Source of the DNA: Bordetella genomosp. 7 | GTDB lineage: Bacteria > Pseudomonadota > Gammaproteobacteria > Burkholderiales > Burkholderiaceae_B | Reading direction: 5' to 3' | NCBI RefSeq assembly: GCF_002261265.1 | Contig: NZ_NEVK01000004.1 | Span: 248,001-312,000, forward strand | DNA: 64,000 nt | Shown: piece after piece, positions 17,769 to 26,740 of the stretch | Numbering within the stretch: the stretch's first letter is position 1 | How the letters are laid out: each line of letters begins with the position of its first letter | Notes under the pieces: model-generated | What the model saw: the letters and a program-made list of their open reading frames with translations, nothing else | Told to the model about the DNA's origin: nothing | The model's database searches: none | Position numbers and translations under genes: made by a program

Positions 17769-18257
17769 ATGTCATCTTCATCTTGCCCGTCTTTCCTGAC
17801 GCGCCGCCGCCTGCTGGGCGGGCTGGCGCTGGCGCCTGCACTGGCGCCAGCGCTGGCGCGGTCGCAACCCGCGGCGGCGCGGGTCCAGGTATGGAAGTCT
17901 CCCACCTGCGGCTGCTGCACCGACTGGATCGCCCATCTGCACGAGTATGGTTTCCAGGTCCAGGTCGAAGATGTCCCCGACACCGGGCCCATACGCCGGA
18001 AACTGGGCATGCCCGCCGAGTACGCGTCATGCCATAGCGCGCGAGTACAGGGCTATGCGCTGGAAGGGCATGTGCCGGCCAGCGACATCCAGCGGCTCTT
18101 GCGCGAGCAGCCCGCGGCGATCGGCCTGGCCGTGCCCGGCATGCCGCTGGGTTCGCCCGGGATGGACGGGCCCGAATACCAGGGGCGCAAGCATCCTTAC
18201 GAGGTGCTGCTGGTGCGCCGCTGGGGCCTGACCCGGGTGTTCCAGGCCTACACCTGA
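17769..18257 (+). CDS. DUF411 metal-binding protein, Tat-exported
   Basis: 162 residues. The N-terminus has a twin-arginine signal (TRRRLLGGLALAPALAPALA), so export folded, possibly with bound metal, is likely. The mature part begins VQVWKSPTCGCCTDW, whose C-G-C-C is the family hallmark. Further marks are the conserved SCHSARVQGYALEGHVPA and GMPLGSPGM. Members are linked with copper handling. An earlier in-frame ATG at 17754 would only lengthen the signal. It follows the MscS gene by 110 bases on the same strand. Confidence 0.85.
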   Translation: MSSSSCPSFLTRRRLLGGLALAPALAPALARSQPAAARVQVWKSPTCGCCTDWIAHLHEYGFQVQVEDVPDTGPIRRKLGMPAEYASCHSARVQGYALEGHVPASDIQRLLREQPAAIGLAVPGMPLGSPGMDGPEYQGRKHPYEVLLVRRWGLTRVFQAYT

Positions 18258-18279
18258 CCCTGGCCCCCGGCCGGCAATA

Positions 18280-18295
18280 CGGCGCGTGCGCGCCG
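18280..18295. terminator. Short hairpin between convergent genes
   Basis: CGGCGCG-TG-CGCGCCG forms a perfect 7-bp stem in the 51 bases separating the DUF411 and M20 genes, which face each other. No T run follows, so its terminator role is tentative. Confidence 0.3.
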
Positions 18296-18308
18296 GGCGC
18301 ATGGCAGC

Positions 18309-19703
18309 TCAGCGCTGCAGCGGCGGCGTGCCGCCCGCGCCCAGGTCCCAGTAAAGGCCGGTCATCAACCCCAGGGCCTCGCGCAGCAGCTCGGGCGGCA
18401 GGTGTTCGTTGGGCGCGTGCTGCGAGCATCCGGGGTACGAATGCGGCACCCAGATGGTGCGCAGGCCCAGAACGTCGGTGAAAATATCGTTGGGCAGCGA
18501 CCCGCCCAGGTTGGGCAGTATGGCCACTTTCTTTCCGCTGGTGGCTTCCAGTGACGCGACCGCCCAGCGTACCCAGGGGTCGTCCGGGTCAATGCGCGTG
18601 GCATGGAACATGGTTTCGCGGGTGGTCTGAATCTTCACCATGGGAAAGCCCTGGCGGTCCAGGTGGCGGCGCAGCGCCGGCAGCAGCTGAGCCGGATCTA
18701 CGCCCACCACGAAACGCAATTGGCAACGCGCCCAGGCCCGCGCCGGGATCGCATTCACGGGCGTGTCCGGATTGCCCGTCTTGTATGCCAGCACTTCGAA
18801 CGAGCACCAGCCGAATACGCGTTCGGCCGGCGACAACCCGGGCTCGCCCCAGTCGGGCTCGATCTGCGGACCATCGGCGCCGCCGTCCACCTGGCAATCG
18901 GCCAGCGCGCGGCGCACGGCGTCGGGCAACCCGGCCGGCACCCATTCGGGCACGCGTATCTGCCCGCAGGGCGATACCAGCGTCGAGATCGCGTGCGCAA
19001 GCTGGATACCGGGGTTGGAGATCAGCCCGCCCCAGTTGCCGGAATGATGGGCGCCCTGGCGCGCCTCGATGCTCAGGTCAAAATTCAGGCTGCCGCGCGC
19101 GCCCAGAAACACCGTAGGGCGCGCGGCGCTCAGGCGCGGCCCGTCCGAGGCGATCAGCAAGTCGGCGGCAAAGCGTTCTTTATGTTGCGCGCACAGCTCG
19201 CGCAGGCCCATCGAACCGGTTTCCTCGCCCATTTCTATCAGGTACTTGACGTTGAAACCCAGCTTGCCGCGCGCCTGCAGCACCAGGCGCAAGGCTTCCA
19301 TGTTGATGCTGTGCTGCCCCTTGTTGTCGGCGATTCCGCGGCCGTACCAGCGCCCGTCGCGTTCGGCCAGTTCCCAGGGCGACAGACCATCATGCCATTC
19401 GCGGTCCAGGCCGCGGATCACATCGCCATGGCCGTAGCCGAACACGGTGGGCAGCGCCGGGTCTTCAATGCGTTCGGCATACAGGAACGGTGCACGGGCC
19501 TGTGGATGCGTCAGGGTGGCGCACGCAAAACCCATGGCCTCGAAGGCCGGCCGCATTTCTGCTTCCAGGTACGACGCGAGCACGTCGGCGCGCTCCGGGT
19601 TCTGGCTCTCGGTCGGGATCGCCAGGCGGCGCGCGAGCAGGGCCCGGAAAGCGCCTGAATCAAAACACTGTTCGGCATTGGCGAGAGCTTGGGCACGACT
19701 CAT
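18309..19703 (-). CDS. M20 family metallopeptidase (dipeptidase/deacylase-like)
   Basis: 464 residues. Zinc-site motifs of M20 are visible: GYGHGDVI (His-Asp), GRGIADNKGQ with the bridging Asp, and EMGEETGS with the catalytic Glu-Glu pair near residue 175. The dimerisation domain carries GARGSLNFDLSIEARQGAHHSGNWGG and a late ligand is in PHSYPGCSQHAPNEHLP. It cleaves peptide or N-acyl-amino-acid bonds in the cytoplasm. Its start overlaps the ABC ATPase stop (ATGA), placing it last in the peptide importer operon, so it probably degrades what the importer brings in. Confidence 0.9.
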   Translation of the reverse strand: MSRAQALANAEQCFDSGAFRALLARRLAIPTESQNPERADVLASYLEAEMRPAFEAMGFACATLTHPQARAPFLYAERIEDPALPTVFGYGHGDVIRGLDREWHDGLSPWELAERDGRWYGRGIADNKGQHSINMEALRLVLQARGKLGFNVKYLIEMGEETGSMGLRELCAQHKERFAADLLIASDGPRLSAARPTVFLGARGSLNFDLSIEARQGAHHSGNWGGLISNPGIQLAHAISTLVSPCGQIRVPEWVPAGLPDAVRRALADCQVDGGADGPQIEPDWGEPGLSPAERVFGWCSFEVLAYKTGNPDTPVNAIPARAWARCQLRFVVGVDPAQLLPALRRHLDRQGFPMVKIQTTRETMFHATRIDPDDPWVRWAVASLEATSGKKVAILPNLGGSLPNDIFTDVLGLRTIWVPHSYPGCSQHAPNEHLPPELLREALGLMTGLYWDLGAGGTPPLQR

Positions 19704-20671
19704 GGCTGGGCGCTTCCTTGGGTAGGCGGTGAATAGAGATGGCATGCCACCAGCGAGCGGTCCTGGGGCGCCAGGTTGGGGCGCTGCTGCCGGCACTGGG
19801 GCATGGCATGCTTGCAGCGTGGATGGAAAGGGCAGCCGGGCGGCGGATTGATGGGGTCGGGAAAGGCCAGCCCCAGTCCGGTGTCCGGAATGCCCAGCCC
19901 GGGCTCGGGTGTCAGCACCGAGGCCAGCAACGCTTGCGTGTAGGGGTGGCGCGGCTGGCGGAACAGCTCGGCGGCCGGCGCCGATTCGACCACGCGGCCC
20001 AGGTACATTACCGACACGTGCGTGGCGATATGCTCGACCACCGCAAGGTTATGGCTGATGAAGACATAGGTCAGGTTGAACTCTTCGCGCAATGCCATCA
20101 GCAGGTTCATGATCTGCGCCTGCACCGACACGTCCAGCGCCGACGTGGGTTCGTCGCAGATGACGATTTCGGGGTTCATTACCAGCGCGCGCGCAATCGC
20201 CACGCGTTGCCGTTGGCCGCCCGACAGCTGGCCCGGCGTATTGCCCGCCAGCCGCGCAGGCAAGCCCACGCGCTCCAGCATCTCGATGGCCTTGCGGCGG
20301 CGGGGATCGGGAATGCCGTGCACCTCGAGCGGCAGCGACACAATCGACGCGATATCGCGGCGGGGGTTCAATGACGAATACGGATCCTGGAAAACCGGTT
20401 GCACGCGTCGCGCCACGCCACGGCGCGACATGGCGCGTATGTCCCGGCCTTCGATACTGATCTCGCCGCTTGTCGGCGGAATCAGCCCCAGCAGCAGGCG
20501 CGCCAGGGTGGATTTCCCGCAACCCGATTCGCCCACGATGCCAAGCACGCCGCCGCGCGGCACGGCAAGGTCTACGTCGTTGACCGCGTGCAGCGTGCGG
20601 CGGGGCTGAAACATGCCGGTCTTGACTTCGAAGCTGCGGCTCACGCCCCGGGCCTGTAGCAGCGCGTCCAT
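19700..20671 (-). CDS. Peptide ABC transporter ATP-binding protein (DppF/OppF-type)
   Basis: 323 residues. Walker [10 protein letters not shown] at 47-55, signature LSGGQRQRVAIARAL, Walker B VICDEPTSALD and the switch His in YVFISHNLAV. The C-terminal CPFHPRCKHAMPQC is the four-cysteine tail of peptide-family ATPases, which can hold an Fe-S cluster. The ATG at 20671 overlaps the DppD stop by one base (TGATG). Energises the importer together with the DppD-like subunit. Confidence 0.93.
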   Translation of the reverse strand: MDALLQARGVSRSFEVKTGMFQPRRTLHAVNDVDLAVPRGGVLGIVGESGCGKSTLARLLLGLIPPTSGEISIEGRDIRAMSRRGVARRVQPVFQDPYSSLNPRRDIASIVSLPLEVHGIPDPRRRKAIEMLERVGLPARLAGNTPGQLSGGQRQRVAIARALVMNPEIVICDEPTSALDVSVQAQIMNLLMALREEFNLTYVFISHNLAVVEHIATHVSVMYLGRVVESAPAAELFRQPRHPYTQALLASVLTPEPGLGIPDTGLGLAFPDPINPPPGCPFHPRCKHAMPQCRQQRPNLAPQDRSLVACHLYSPPTQGSAQP

Positions 20672-21648
20672 CAGGCGGCCTCCAGAATGCAGCGCCATTC
20701 GCGCCCCGTGGGTGCATGTTGCACAGGCACCTCGTGCCGGCATTGCTCCTGGGCATGCGGGCAACGCTCGCGGAAAGCGCAGCCGCGCAGTTCGCCGGCA
20801 AGCGCCGGCACCACCCCGGGAATCGTGCCCAGGGGAGTGCCCGGCTGCGTGCGCCCCGGCACCGGAATACAGGCCAACAGGCCCTCGGTATAGGGGTGGC
20901 GGGGCGCTGCGAACAATTCGGCCACCGGCGCCTGTTCCACAATCTGCCCGGCGTACATCACCGCCACCTGGCGGGCAATCCGAGCCACCACGCCCAGGTC
21001 ATGCGTGATCAACACCATGGCGATGCCCAGCTCGGCCTGCAGGTCGGCCAGCAGGCGCAGGATCTGTGCCTGGATGGTGACGTCCAGCGCCGTGCTGGGT
21101 TCGTCTGCGATCAGCAGTTCGGGACCGCACATCAACGCCATGGCGATCATCACGCGCTGCCGCAGGCCGCCGGACAATTGGTGAGGGTACTGCCCCAGCC
21201 GTTGCCCTGCCGAGGCGATGCCGACTTTCTCCAGCAGCTCGACGGCGCGCTCGCGCGCCTGCGCGGCGCTGGCGCGCCGGTGATGCCGGTAATGCTCGGA
21301 TAACTGCTCCCCGATGGTGTAGGCGGGGTTCAGGGCAGTCATGGGTTCCTGGAAGATCATCGCCATCTTGTTGCCGCGCAGCGCATTGACGCGCCGCCTG
21401 CTGGCTTGCGCAAGGTCTTCGCCCAGCACTGCCAGCCGGGACGTGCTGCGGCGCGCGGCGCGCGGCAAAAGCCCCATGATGGCCAGCGAAGTCATGGATT
21501 TTCCGCAACCCGATTCGCCCACCAGGCACAGCGTCTCGCCGCGGCGCACCTGGAACGACACTCCCCGCACCGCATGCACCGCTGCGCGCGGGGTATCGAT
21601 GTCGACCCGCAGGTCTTCCACATCCAGCACGATATCGTCAGCGCTCAT
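20671..21648 (-). CDS. Peptide ABC transporter ATP-binding protein (DppD/OppD-type)
   Basis: 325 residues. Walker A GESGCGKS at 44-51, signature [15 protein letters not shown], Walker [13 protein letters not shown], and a C-terminal [14 protein letters not shown] cysteine motif as in other DppD proteins. LRQR in place of QRQR at the signature is common in this subgroup. Starts 3 bases after the permease gene ends. Partner of the DppF-like ATPase. Confidence 0.93.
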   Translation of the reverse strand: MSADDIVLDVEDLRVDIDTPRAAVHAVRGVSFQVRRGETLCLVGESGCGKSMTSLAIMGLLPRAARRSTSRLAVLGEDLAQASRRRVNALRGNKMAMIFQEPMTALNPAYTIGEQLSEHYRHHRRASAAQARERAVELLEKVGIASAGQRLGQYPHQLSGGLRQRVMIAMALMCGPELLIADEPSTALDVTIQAQILRLLADLQAELGIAMVLITHDLGVVARIARQVAVMYAGQIVEQAPVAELFAAPRHPYTEGLLACIPVPGRTQPGTPLGTIPGVVPALAGELRGCAFRERCPHAQEQCRHEVPVQHAPTGREWRCILEAA

Positions 21649-21651
21649 GGG

Positions 21652-22566
21652 TCAGGCCCTGTCGTCCGGAGTCAGCCACTGGTGCAGGCCGTCGCCGGCC
21701 AGGTTGATGGCGAATATCAGCAGCGCCAGCGCACTGCCGGGTATGGCAATAAGCCAGAACGAAAAGAACATATACGCCTTGGCCTCGGAAATCATCAGCC
21801 CCCACGAGGGCAGGGGAGGCTGCACGCCCAGCCCAAGGAAAGACAGCGCGGCCTCGAGCAGGATGGCGCTGGCCGCCTCCAGCGTGGCGATCACGATCAG
21901 ATGGGGCACCACATTGGGCAGCACCTCGCCGCGCACGATGCGCCAGGTCGAGGCGCCGGCGGCCTGGGCGGCCGATACATATTCCAGCGACCGCACCTGC
22001 TGGGTGGCGCTGCGCATGACCACGGCATAGCGGTCCCATTTGAGCAGGCCCAGCACCAGAATGACCACCCACAGCGAGCCTCCCACAATGGCCACGGTGG
22101 CCAGCGCCACCAGGATCACCGGCATCGACAGCCGCGTGGTGATCAGGAACGACACCACCATGTCGATGCGCCCGCCGAAATAGCCGGCCGCCATGCCCAG
22201 CGCCGTGCCGATCAGGCCCGAGATCAGCGCCACGCTTGCGCCGATCAAGAGCGATATGCGCGCGCCGTACAACAGGCGTGACAGATAATCGCGGCCCAGC
22301 TGGTCGGTGCCCAGCGGGTGCAGCCAGCTGCCTTTGTCGTACCAGACGGGGGGCACGGTGCGGTGGGCCAGGTCCTGGTAGTAGGGGTCATGAGGGGCCA
22401 GCCAGGGGGCGAAAAGCGCGGCCAGCACGATCAGCGCCAGAATCAGTCCGCCGGTGAGCAATGCCTGGTTGTGCCATAGCCGCCGCCACGTCAGGCGTGC
22501 CGGGGCGGCCGCGGGCGCATCCGGTGCGGGTGCGCCGGCAAGCACGGGGGGTAACGGCGTGGCCAT
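21652..22566 (-). CDS. Peptide ABC transporter permease (DppC-type)
   Basis: 304 residues with six predicted membrane spans after a Pro/Ala-rich N-terminus. The family N-terminal block HPLGTDQLGRDYLSRLLYGARISL and the EAA loop (YVSAAQAAGASTWRIVRGEVLPN) that contacts the ATPases are clear. The ATG at 22566 is chosen over the in-frame GTG at 22572, which overlaps the DppB stop. Forms the channel with the DppB-like protein. Confidence 0.92.
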   Translation of the reverse strand: MATPLPPVLAGAPAPDAPAAAPARLTWRRLWHNQALLTGGLILALIVLAALFAPWLAPHDPYYQDLAHRTVPPVWYDKGSWLHPLGTDQLGRDYLSRLLYGARISLLIGASVALISGLIGTALGMAAGYFGGRIDMVVSFLITTRLSMPVILVALATVAIVGGSLWVVILVLGLLKWDRYAVVMRSATQQVRSLEYVSAAQAAGASTWRIVRGEVLPNVVPHLIVIATLEAASAILLEAALSFLGLGVQPPLPSWGLMISEAKAYMFFSFWLIAIPGSALALLIFAINLAGDGLHQWLTPDDRA

Positions 22567-22568
22567 GG

Positions 22569-23486
22569 TCACGCCACCCTGATCCGCGGGTCCAGCCAGG
22601 CATTGGCGACGTCGGCCGCCAGGGTCAGCAGCACATACAGCACCGACAGCAACAACACGATCAACTGCATGACGGGATAGTCTTTATAAGTAATGCTCTG
22701 GTAGGCCAGGTAGCCCAGGCCATCCAGCGCGAAGATGGTCTCGATGACGACCGACCCGCCCAGCAGGTAGCCCAGCTGCACGGCCGCCAGCGCCACCACC
22801 GGCACGATGGCGTTGCGCAGGGCATGCTTGAAGATCACGGTGCCCGCCGGCAGCCCCTTGGCGCGGGCCGTGCGGATGTAGTCGGCGCCCAGCACCTCTA
22901 TCATTCCGGCGCGGATCAGCCGCATGAAGGCCGGCGCCACGTAATAGCCCAGCGCAATGGCCGGCATCACGAAATGCTGCCAGGTGCCGCTGCCGGACAC
23001 CGGCAGCACTCTCCAGGTGATCGAAAACAGCATGATCAGCAAGAGCGCGAAGAAAAAGTTGGGCAGGGCCTGGCCCAGCACTGCCACCGCCAGGCACAGG
23101 CGGTCGGCCAGGCTGCCCTTGTACAGAGCGGCCAGCACCCCCAGCGGAATCGAGATGGACAGGGCCACGCCCAATGCCGCCAGGCCCAGCCACAGCGTGG
23201 TCTTTAGCTTGGAAAAGATCAAGGGGCCCGCGTCGGTCTTGAAATACACCGAGGTGCCGAACCGGCCGTTCAGAATGTTCCACAGCCAGTCCGCATACTG
23301 CACGACAATGGGCCGGTCCAGCCCATATGTCTTGCGTATCATCTCGATGTCCGCTTCGCGGGCGCCTTCGCCGGCCAGCGCCATGGCCGGGTCGCCGGAC
23401 AGATGCAACAGCAGAAAGGCCAGGATCGAGACGGTCAGCGCCACCAGTACAGCCAGGCCCAGGCGCCGGAGCACGAACGCAAGCAT
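22569..23486 (-). CDS. Peptide ABC transporter permease (DppB-type)
   Basis: 305 residues, six membrane spans. The start LRRLGLAVLVALTVSILAF, the block GLDRPIVVQYADWL and the EAA loop (YIRTARAKGLPAGTVIFKHALRN) are typical of DppB/OppB. GGAGG lies 6 bases before the ATG at 23486; a GTG one codon earlier is less well placed. Located 24 bases after the binding-protein gene. Confidence 0.92.
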   Translation of the reverse strand: MLAFVLRRLGLAVLVALTVSILAFLLLHLSGDPAMALAGEGAREADIEMIRKTYGLDRPIVVQYADWLWNILNGRFGTSVYFKTDAGPLIFSKLKTTLWLGLAALGVALSISIPLGVLAALYKGSLADRLCLAVAVLGQALPNFFFALLLIMLFSITWRVLPVSGSGTWQHFVMPAIALGYYVAPAFMRLIRAGMIEVLGADYIRTARAKGLPAGTVIFKHALRNAIVPVVALAAVQLGYLLGGSVVIETIFALDGLGYLAYQSITYKDYPVMQLIVLLLSVLYVLLTLAADVANAWLDPRIRVA

Positions 23487-23510
23487 CACCTTCCTCCCGG
23501 CCGCGCGAGA

Positions 23511-25064
23511 TCAGTTCCAGCCCATGTCCCAGAAGCGCACCAGTTCGTCCGGGTACGCCTTGAACTCCACGTCCTTGCTGGCCACGTAGTACACCGGCAG
23601 CGACCACAACGGGGCGGCGTACGCGCGCTCGGCAATCAGGGTCAGCGCCTTCTTGTAGGTGGCGTTGCGCTGCGCGCTGTCGATGGTGCGGTCGCCCTTG
23701 TCCAGCAGGTCGCGCACTTCGGCGTCGCGGGTGATGTCGTCGTTGCCGAACGCGAAGTACACCGGCGTCGAAGCCGATACGTCGTTCACCAGGTTCGAGC
23801 CCCAGGTCTGGTGGGTAAGCGACGCCTTGCCGGCGCGTATCATGTCGCGCATGGCCGCATACTGCAGGAAGTTGAGCTTGGCGCGTATGCCCACCGCCTG
23901 CAGATAGTTGATGATGGCCTCGGTCTGGTTGCGTTCGCGATAGGCCACGATGTCGATGTCAAAGCCATCGGGATGGCCCGCCTCGGCCAGCAGCTTCTTG
24001 GCAAGCGCCGGGTCGTACTTGTATACCGGCGCCCCGTCATCGGTGCAGCCTTCCTGCGACGGCGTGCAGATGGTGTTCAGGATCTCGGATCCTTCACCCA
24101 CAATATTCTTGACGATGGCTTCCCGGTCGATGGCATGCAGGATGGCCTTGCGCACGCGTTCGTCCTTGAGCTGGGGGGCCGGCGTATTGTCCAGGATGTT
24201 CATCTGCATGAACACGATGCGCATGGTGTTGCCGCTCTTGACCTGCAGGTGGGGCAGCGTCTTCAACTGCTCCGCCTGGTCCTTGGGCACGTGCATGATG
24301 AAGTCCTGGCCTCCCGATATCACCTCGGCCATCTGGGTCTGGCGGTCGGGAATGAAGCGGATCACCACCTTGCCGATCTTCGGCTGCGCCTTGGGCGAAT
24401 CCTTGAAATAGTCTTTGTTGGCTTCCAGGGTGATCGACTTGCCGGGCACGTACTCGGTGACCTTGTATGGCCCGCTGCCCACCGGCTTGGCGTTCATGCC
24501 CTGCGGGCCGACCTCGGCGTAGTACTTGGCGGGATGGATGGCCACCGTCGTCGACAGGTATTCCTTGGCGGCCGGGAAGGGCTCTTTGGTGGTCAGGCGC
24601 ACCTTGTACTTGTCCAGTTTCTCGACCTTGTCGATCCAGCGCACATTCTGCTGCGTGGTGGCCTTGTTCTTGGGATCGGCCACGAAGTTCAGGGTGTAGA
24701 CCACCGAATCCGCGTCGAACTCCTCGCCATTGTGGAACTTGACGCCTTCGCGCAGTTCGAACTCCAGCGTCTTGTCGTCGACCTGCTTCCAGCTCTTGGC
24801 CAGCTGGCCCTTGTATTCGTTGGTCAGGGGGTCGCGATACAGCAGCGTGTCCCAGACGTTGGCGGCGATGATCACCCCGATGCGCACGTTATTGAAGTAC
24901 GGGTCCACGCTTTCCGGCGCCTGGTCGTACGCCATGCGCAGCGTGTCATCCTGTTTGCCGGCCCAGGCGGGGTGGGCGGCCAGGGCGGCGCCGGCCAGCA
25001 GCAGGGCGGCGGCGGGCAAACGAAAAAAACGTGGTGCAACGAAACTGACGCGACGTTCAGCCAT
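23511..25064 (-). CDS. Peptide ABC transporter substrate-binding protein (SBP_bac_5)
   Basis: 517 residues, periplasmic. A Sec signal peptide (LPAAALLLAGAALAAHPAWA) ends near residue 35. The mature part begins QDDTLRMAYDQAPESVDP and includes LAKSWKQVDDKTLEFELREGVKFHNGE, the hallmark of the cluster C binding proteins for di/oligopeptides and similar molecules. Its gene leads the operon, with GGAG 6 bases before the ATG. The ligand is unknown; the M20 peptidase and divergent serine hydrolase suggest peptides or amide/ester-linked amino acids. Confidence 0.93.
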   Translation of the reverse strand: MAERRVSFVAPRFFRLPAAALLLAGAALAAHPAWAGKQDDTLRMAYDQAPESVDPYFNNVRIGVIIAANVWDTLLYRDPLTNEYKGQLAKSWKQVDDKTLEFELREGVKFHNGEEFDADSVVYTLNFVADPKNKATTQQNVRWIDKVEKLDKYKVRLTTKEPFPAAKEYLSTTVAIHPAKYYAEVGPQGMNAKPVGSGPYKVTEYVPGKSITLEANKDYFKDSPKAQPKIGKVVIRFIPDRQTQMAEVISGGQDFIMHVPKDQAEQLKTLPHLQVKSGNTMRIVFMQMNILDNTPAPQLKDERVRKAILHAIDREAIVKNIVGEGSEILNTICTPSQEGCTDDGAPVYKYDPALAKKLLAEAGHPDGFDIDIVAYRERNQTEAIINYLQAVGIRAKLNFLQYAAMRDMIRAGKASLTHQTWGSNLVNDVSASTPVYFAFGNDDITRDAEVRDLLDKGDRTIDSAQRNATYKKALTLIAERAYAAPLWSLPVYYVASKDVEFKAYPDELVRFWDMGWN

Positions 25065-25374
25065 GGCAGGCTCCTGTAAACCGTATGGACGAATAAGCGG
25101 AATACTGCGTTGCTGCGTGAATCGTTCCCGGGCCCGTCGGTGCCGCTAGCCCGGGCGCGGGTCTGGCGCCTGCTATGGCGGATGCGCGCGGGGCGGCAAC
25201 GGCGGCACGCGCGAGTTTGCGCGCAAGCCGGGTGGGCAGGCCACAGGCGTCATAACGTTGCGCCCAGGGTCCGACACAGAACGGGCGCGGGCCGCGAGCG
25301 CCGGGCATGGGCGGCGCCGGCCGGGCCGACCGCATGGCCTGCATCAGCGGATATCAGGGCGGAGTCGCTGCACA

Positions 25375-25386
25375 TTTGTATACCAA
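25375..25386. promoter_or_regulatory. Operator-like half-perfect palindrome TTTGTATACCAA
   Basis: Twelve bases symmetric in 5 of 6 pairs around TATA. It closely matches the perfect palindrome at 25562 and lies near the middle of the divergent region, so it could control the importer promoter. GntR-family operators often have this form; the binding protein is not in the window. Confidence 0.5.
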
Positions 25387-25561
25387 CGTATAGAGTGCTG
25401 CGGCAACTATAAAGCACCCGACATGCGGACATGCATGGGGAATACCCTGGATGCCGCCCAAAACCCGCCCTGCTCCTGAGGCGCCGCCTCGCCCGCGCAC
25501 AAATGCGGATGGCAATTGCCGGTGCCTGGGCGCTTGCGTATCATGCGTGCTTGCCCTCCCA

Positions 25562-25573
25562 TTGGTATACCAA
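25562..25573. promoter_or_regulatory. Operator-like perfect palindrome TTGGTATACCAA
   Basis: A perfect 12-base palindrome ends directly against the AGGA ribosome site of the serine hydrolase (ATG at 25583). A protein bound here would block transcription elongation or initiation of that gene. See the related site at 25375. Confidence 0.6.
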
Positions 25574-25582
25574 AGGACCAAC

Positions 25583-26632
25583 ATGCAAGACGCTTTGATG
25601 CAGCAGGCGATCCGCTACGCGCAAGAACACGAAACCGGTTGGGACCGCGAGGTCGATGGCGTGTGGGGCGTGCACCAGCAAGACCCTCCGCCCTGGAACC
25701 GGTTGTTGGGGCCCGTGCACGGCCGCGGCCCGGTAACGGGCCTGGTAGTGGTGGACGGATGCACCGTGGCGTCCTGGGGCGAGCCGCGCCGCGCCGACCT
25801 GACCTTCAGCGTGGCCAAGATGTATCTGGCCCTGGTTGCGGGCGTGGCGCACGATCGGGGCCTGCTGCCCGACGTGGACGAGCCGGTGCGCGCGCGCGTG
25901 CCCGGCATCGGTTTCGACAGCGGCCGCAATGCGCGCATCACGTGGCGGCACCTGCTGCAGCAGACCAGCGAATGGGAAGGCGAACGGTTTGGCGTGCCCG
26001 ACCAGGTCGACCGCTATCGCGCAGTCACCTTCGGCGAACCGCCGCAAGGCAAGAAGGGCGACGCGCGCCCGCTGCAAGAACCGGGCAGCTACTGGGAATA
26101 CAACGACGTACGCATCAACCAGCTGTCGTACGCGTTGCTGCACCTGTTTCGCAAGCCGTTGCCCGAAGTTTTCCGCGAAGCCATCATGCAGCCCCTGGGC
26201 GCCAGCGACGACTGGCACTGGGCCTGCTACGACAATGCCTGGGTCGACATCGACGGCCAACTGATGCCATCCGTTCCGGGCGGATCGCATTGGGGCGGCG
26301 GCATGTCCATCAGTGCAGAAGACCAGGCGCTTATCGGGCGCATGCTGCTCGACGACGGGCGTGCCAACAACCGCCAGATCATCTCCGCGGATTGGCTGCG
26401 CGCCATGCGCACCCCCTGCAGCCTGGCGCCATACTATGGCTTTCTGATCTGGCTCAACCAGGACCGGCGCATCTTTCCCAGCGTCAGCGAATCCAGCTTC
26501 TTCGGCATCGGCGCCGGCAGCTCCTTCACCTGGGTCGAGCCCGAGCGGCGCATGGTGGTCATCGTGCGGTGGCTCGATTCCGCGTACGCCGACACCTTGT
26601 TCGGCAAAATCCAGGCCGCCGTGGACGCTTGA
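25583..26632 (+). CDS. Serine hydrolase, beta-lactamase/esterase EstB family
   Basis: 349 residues. The S-x-x-K catalytic motif is SVAK (Ser76, Lys79) and the tyrosine motif is YND (Tyr173). A late GIGAGSSFTWVEP takes the place of the KTG strand. The lack of a signal peptide implies cytoplasmic action. Members hydrolyse esters, amides or D-amino-acid peptides; NylB-like amide hydrolases share this layout. AGGA lies 5 bases before the ATG. Divergent from the peptide importer and flanked by matched palindromes, it probably works on the imported compound. Confidence 0.82.
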   Translation: MQDALMQQAIRYAQEHETGWDREVDGVWGVHQQDPPPWNRLLGPVHGRGPVTGLVVVDGCTVASWGEPRRADLTFSVAKMYLALVAGVAHDRGLLPDVDEPVRARVPGIGFDSGRNARITWRHLLQQTSEWEGERFGVPDQVDRYRAVTFGEPPQGKKGDARPLQEPGSYWEYNDVRINQLSYALLHLFRKPLPEVFREAIMQPLGASDDWHWACYDNAWVDIDGQLMPSVPGGSHWGGGMSISAEDQALIGRMLLDDGRANNRQIISADWLRAMRTPCSLAPYYGFLIWLNQDRRIFPSVSESSFFGIGAGSSFTWVEPERRMVVIVRWLDSAYADTLFGKIQAAVDA

Positions 26633-26651
26633 ACGGGCTGTGCGGCGGCGC

Positions 26652-26665
26652 TTGATCGCCATCAA
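26652..26665. promoter_or_regulatory. FNR/ANR box before uspA-like gene
   Basis: TTGAT-CGCC-ATCAA is a perfect match to the FNR/ANR consensus TTGAT-N4-ATCAA. Its centre is 82-83 bases before the ATG at 26741, so a class II promoter with the site at -41.5 would leave a leader of about 40 bases. It is also the middle of a longer GC-rich palindrome just after the hydrolase stop, which could act as a hairpin. Confidence 0.7.
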
Positions 26666-26740
26666 GCGTCGCCGCAGCAGGGCGCACTACCCTGGGCCGC
26701 AGGCGGGGCTTCCGCCCGCCACTTTCCAAGAGCGTCCCTA

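Larger units (their letters stand above)
25065..25582. promoter_or_regulatory. Divergent control region, 518 bp without a gene
   Basis: Region between the peptide importer operon (leftward) and the serine hydrolase (rightward). Apart from the two TATAC palindromes described separately and some GC-rich inverted stretches, nothing coding was recognised; open frames here have shadow-like composition. No regulator gene is present nearby. Confidence 0.5.

Noticed and set aside
25100..25480. Small protein genes in the divergent region
   Set aside because: Short frames on both strands have Arg/Ala/Pro-rich shadow composition and no ribosome sites.
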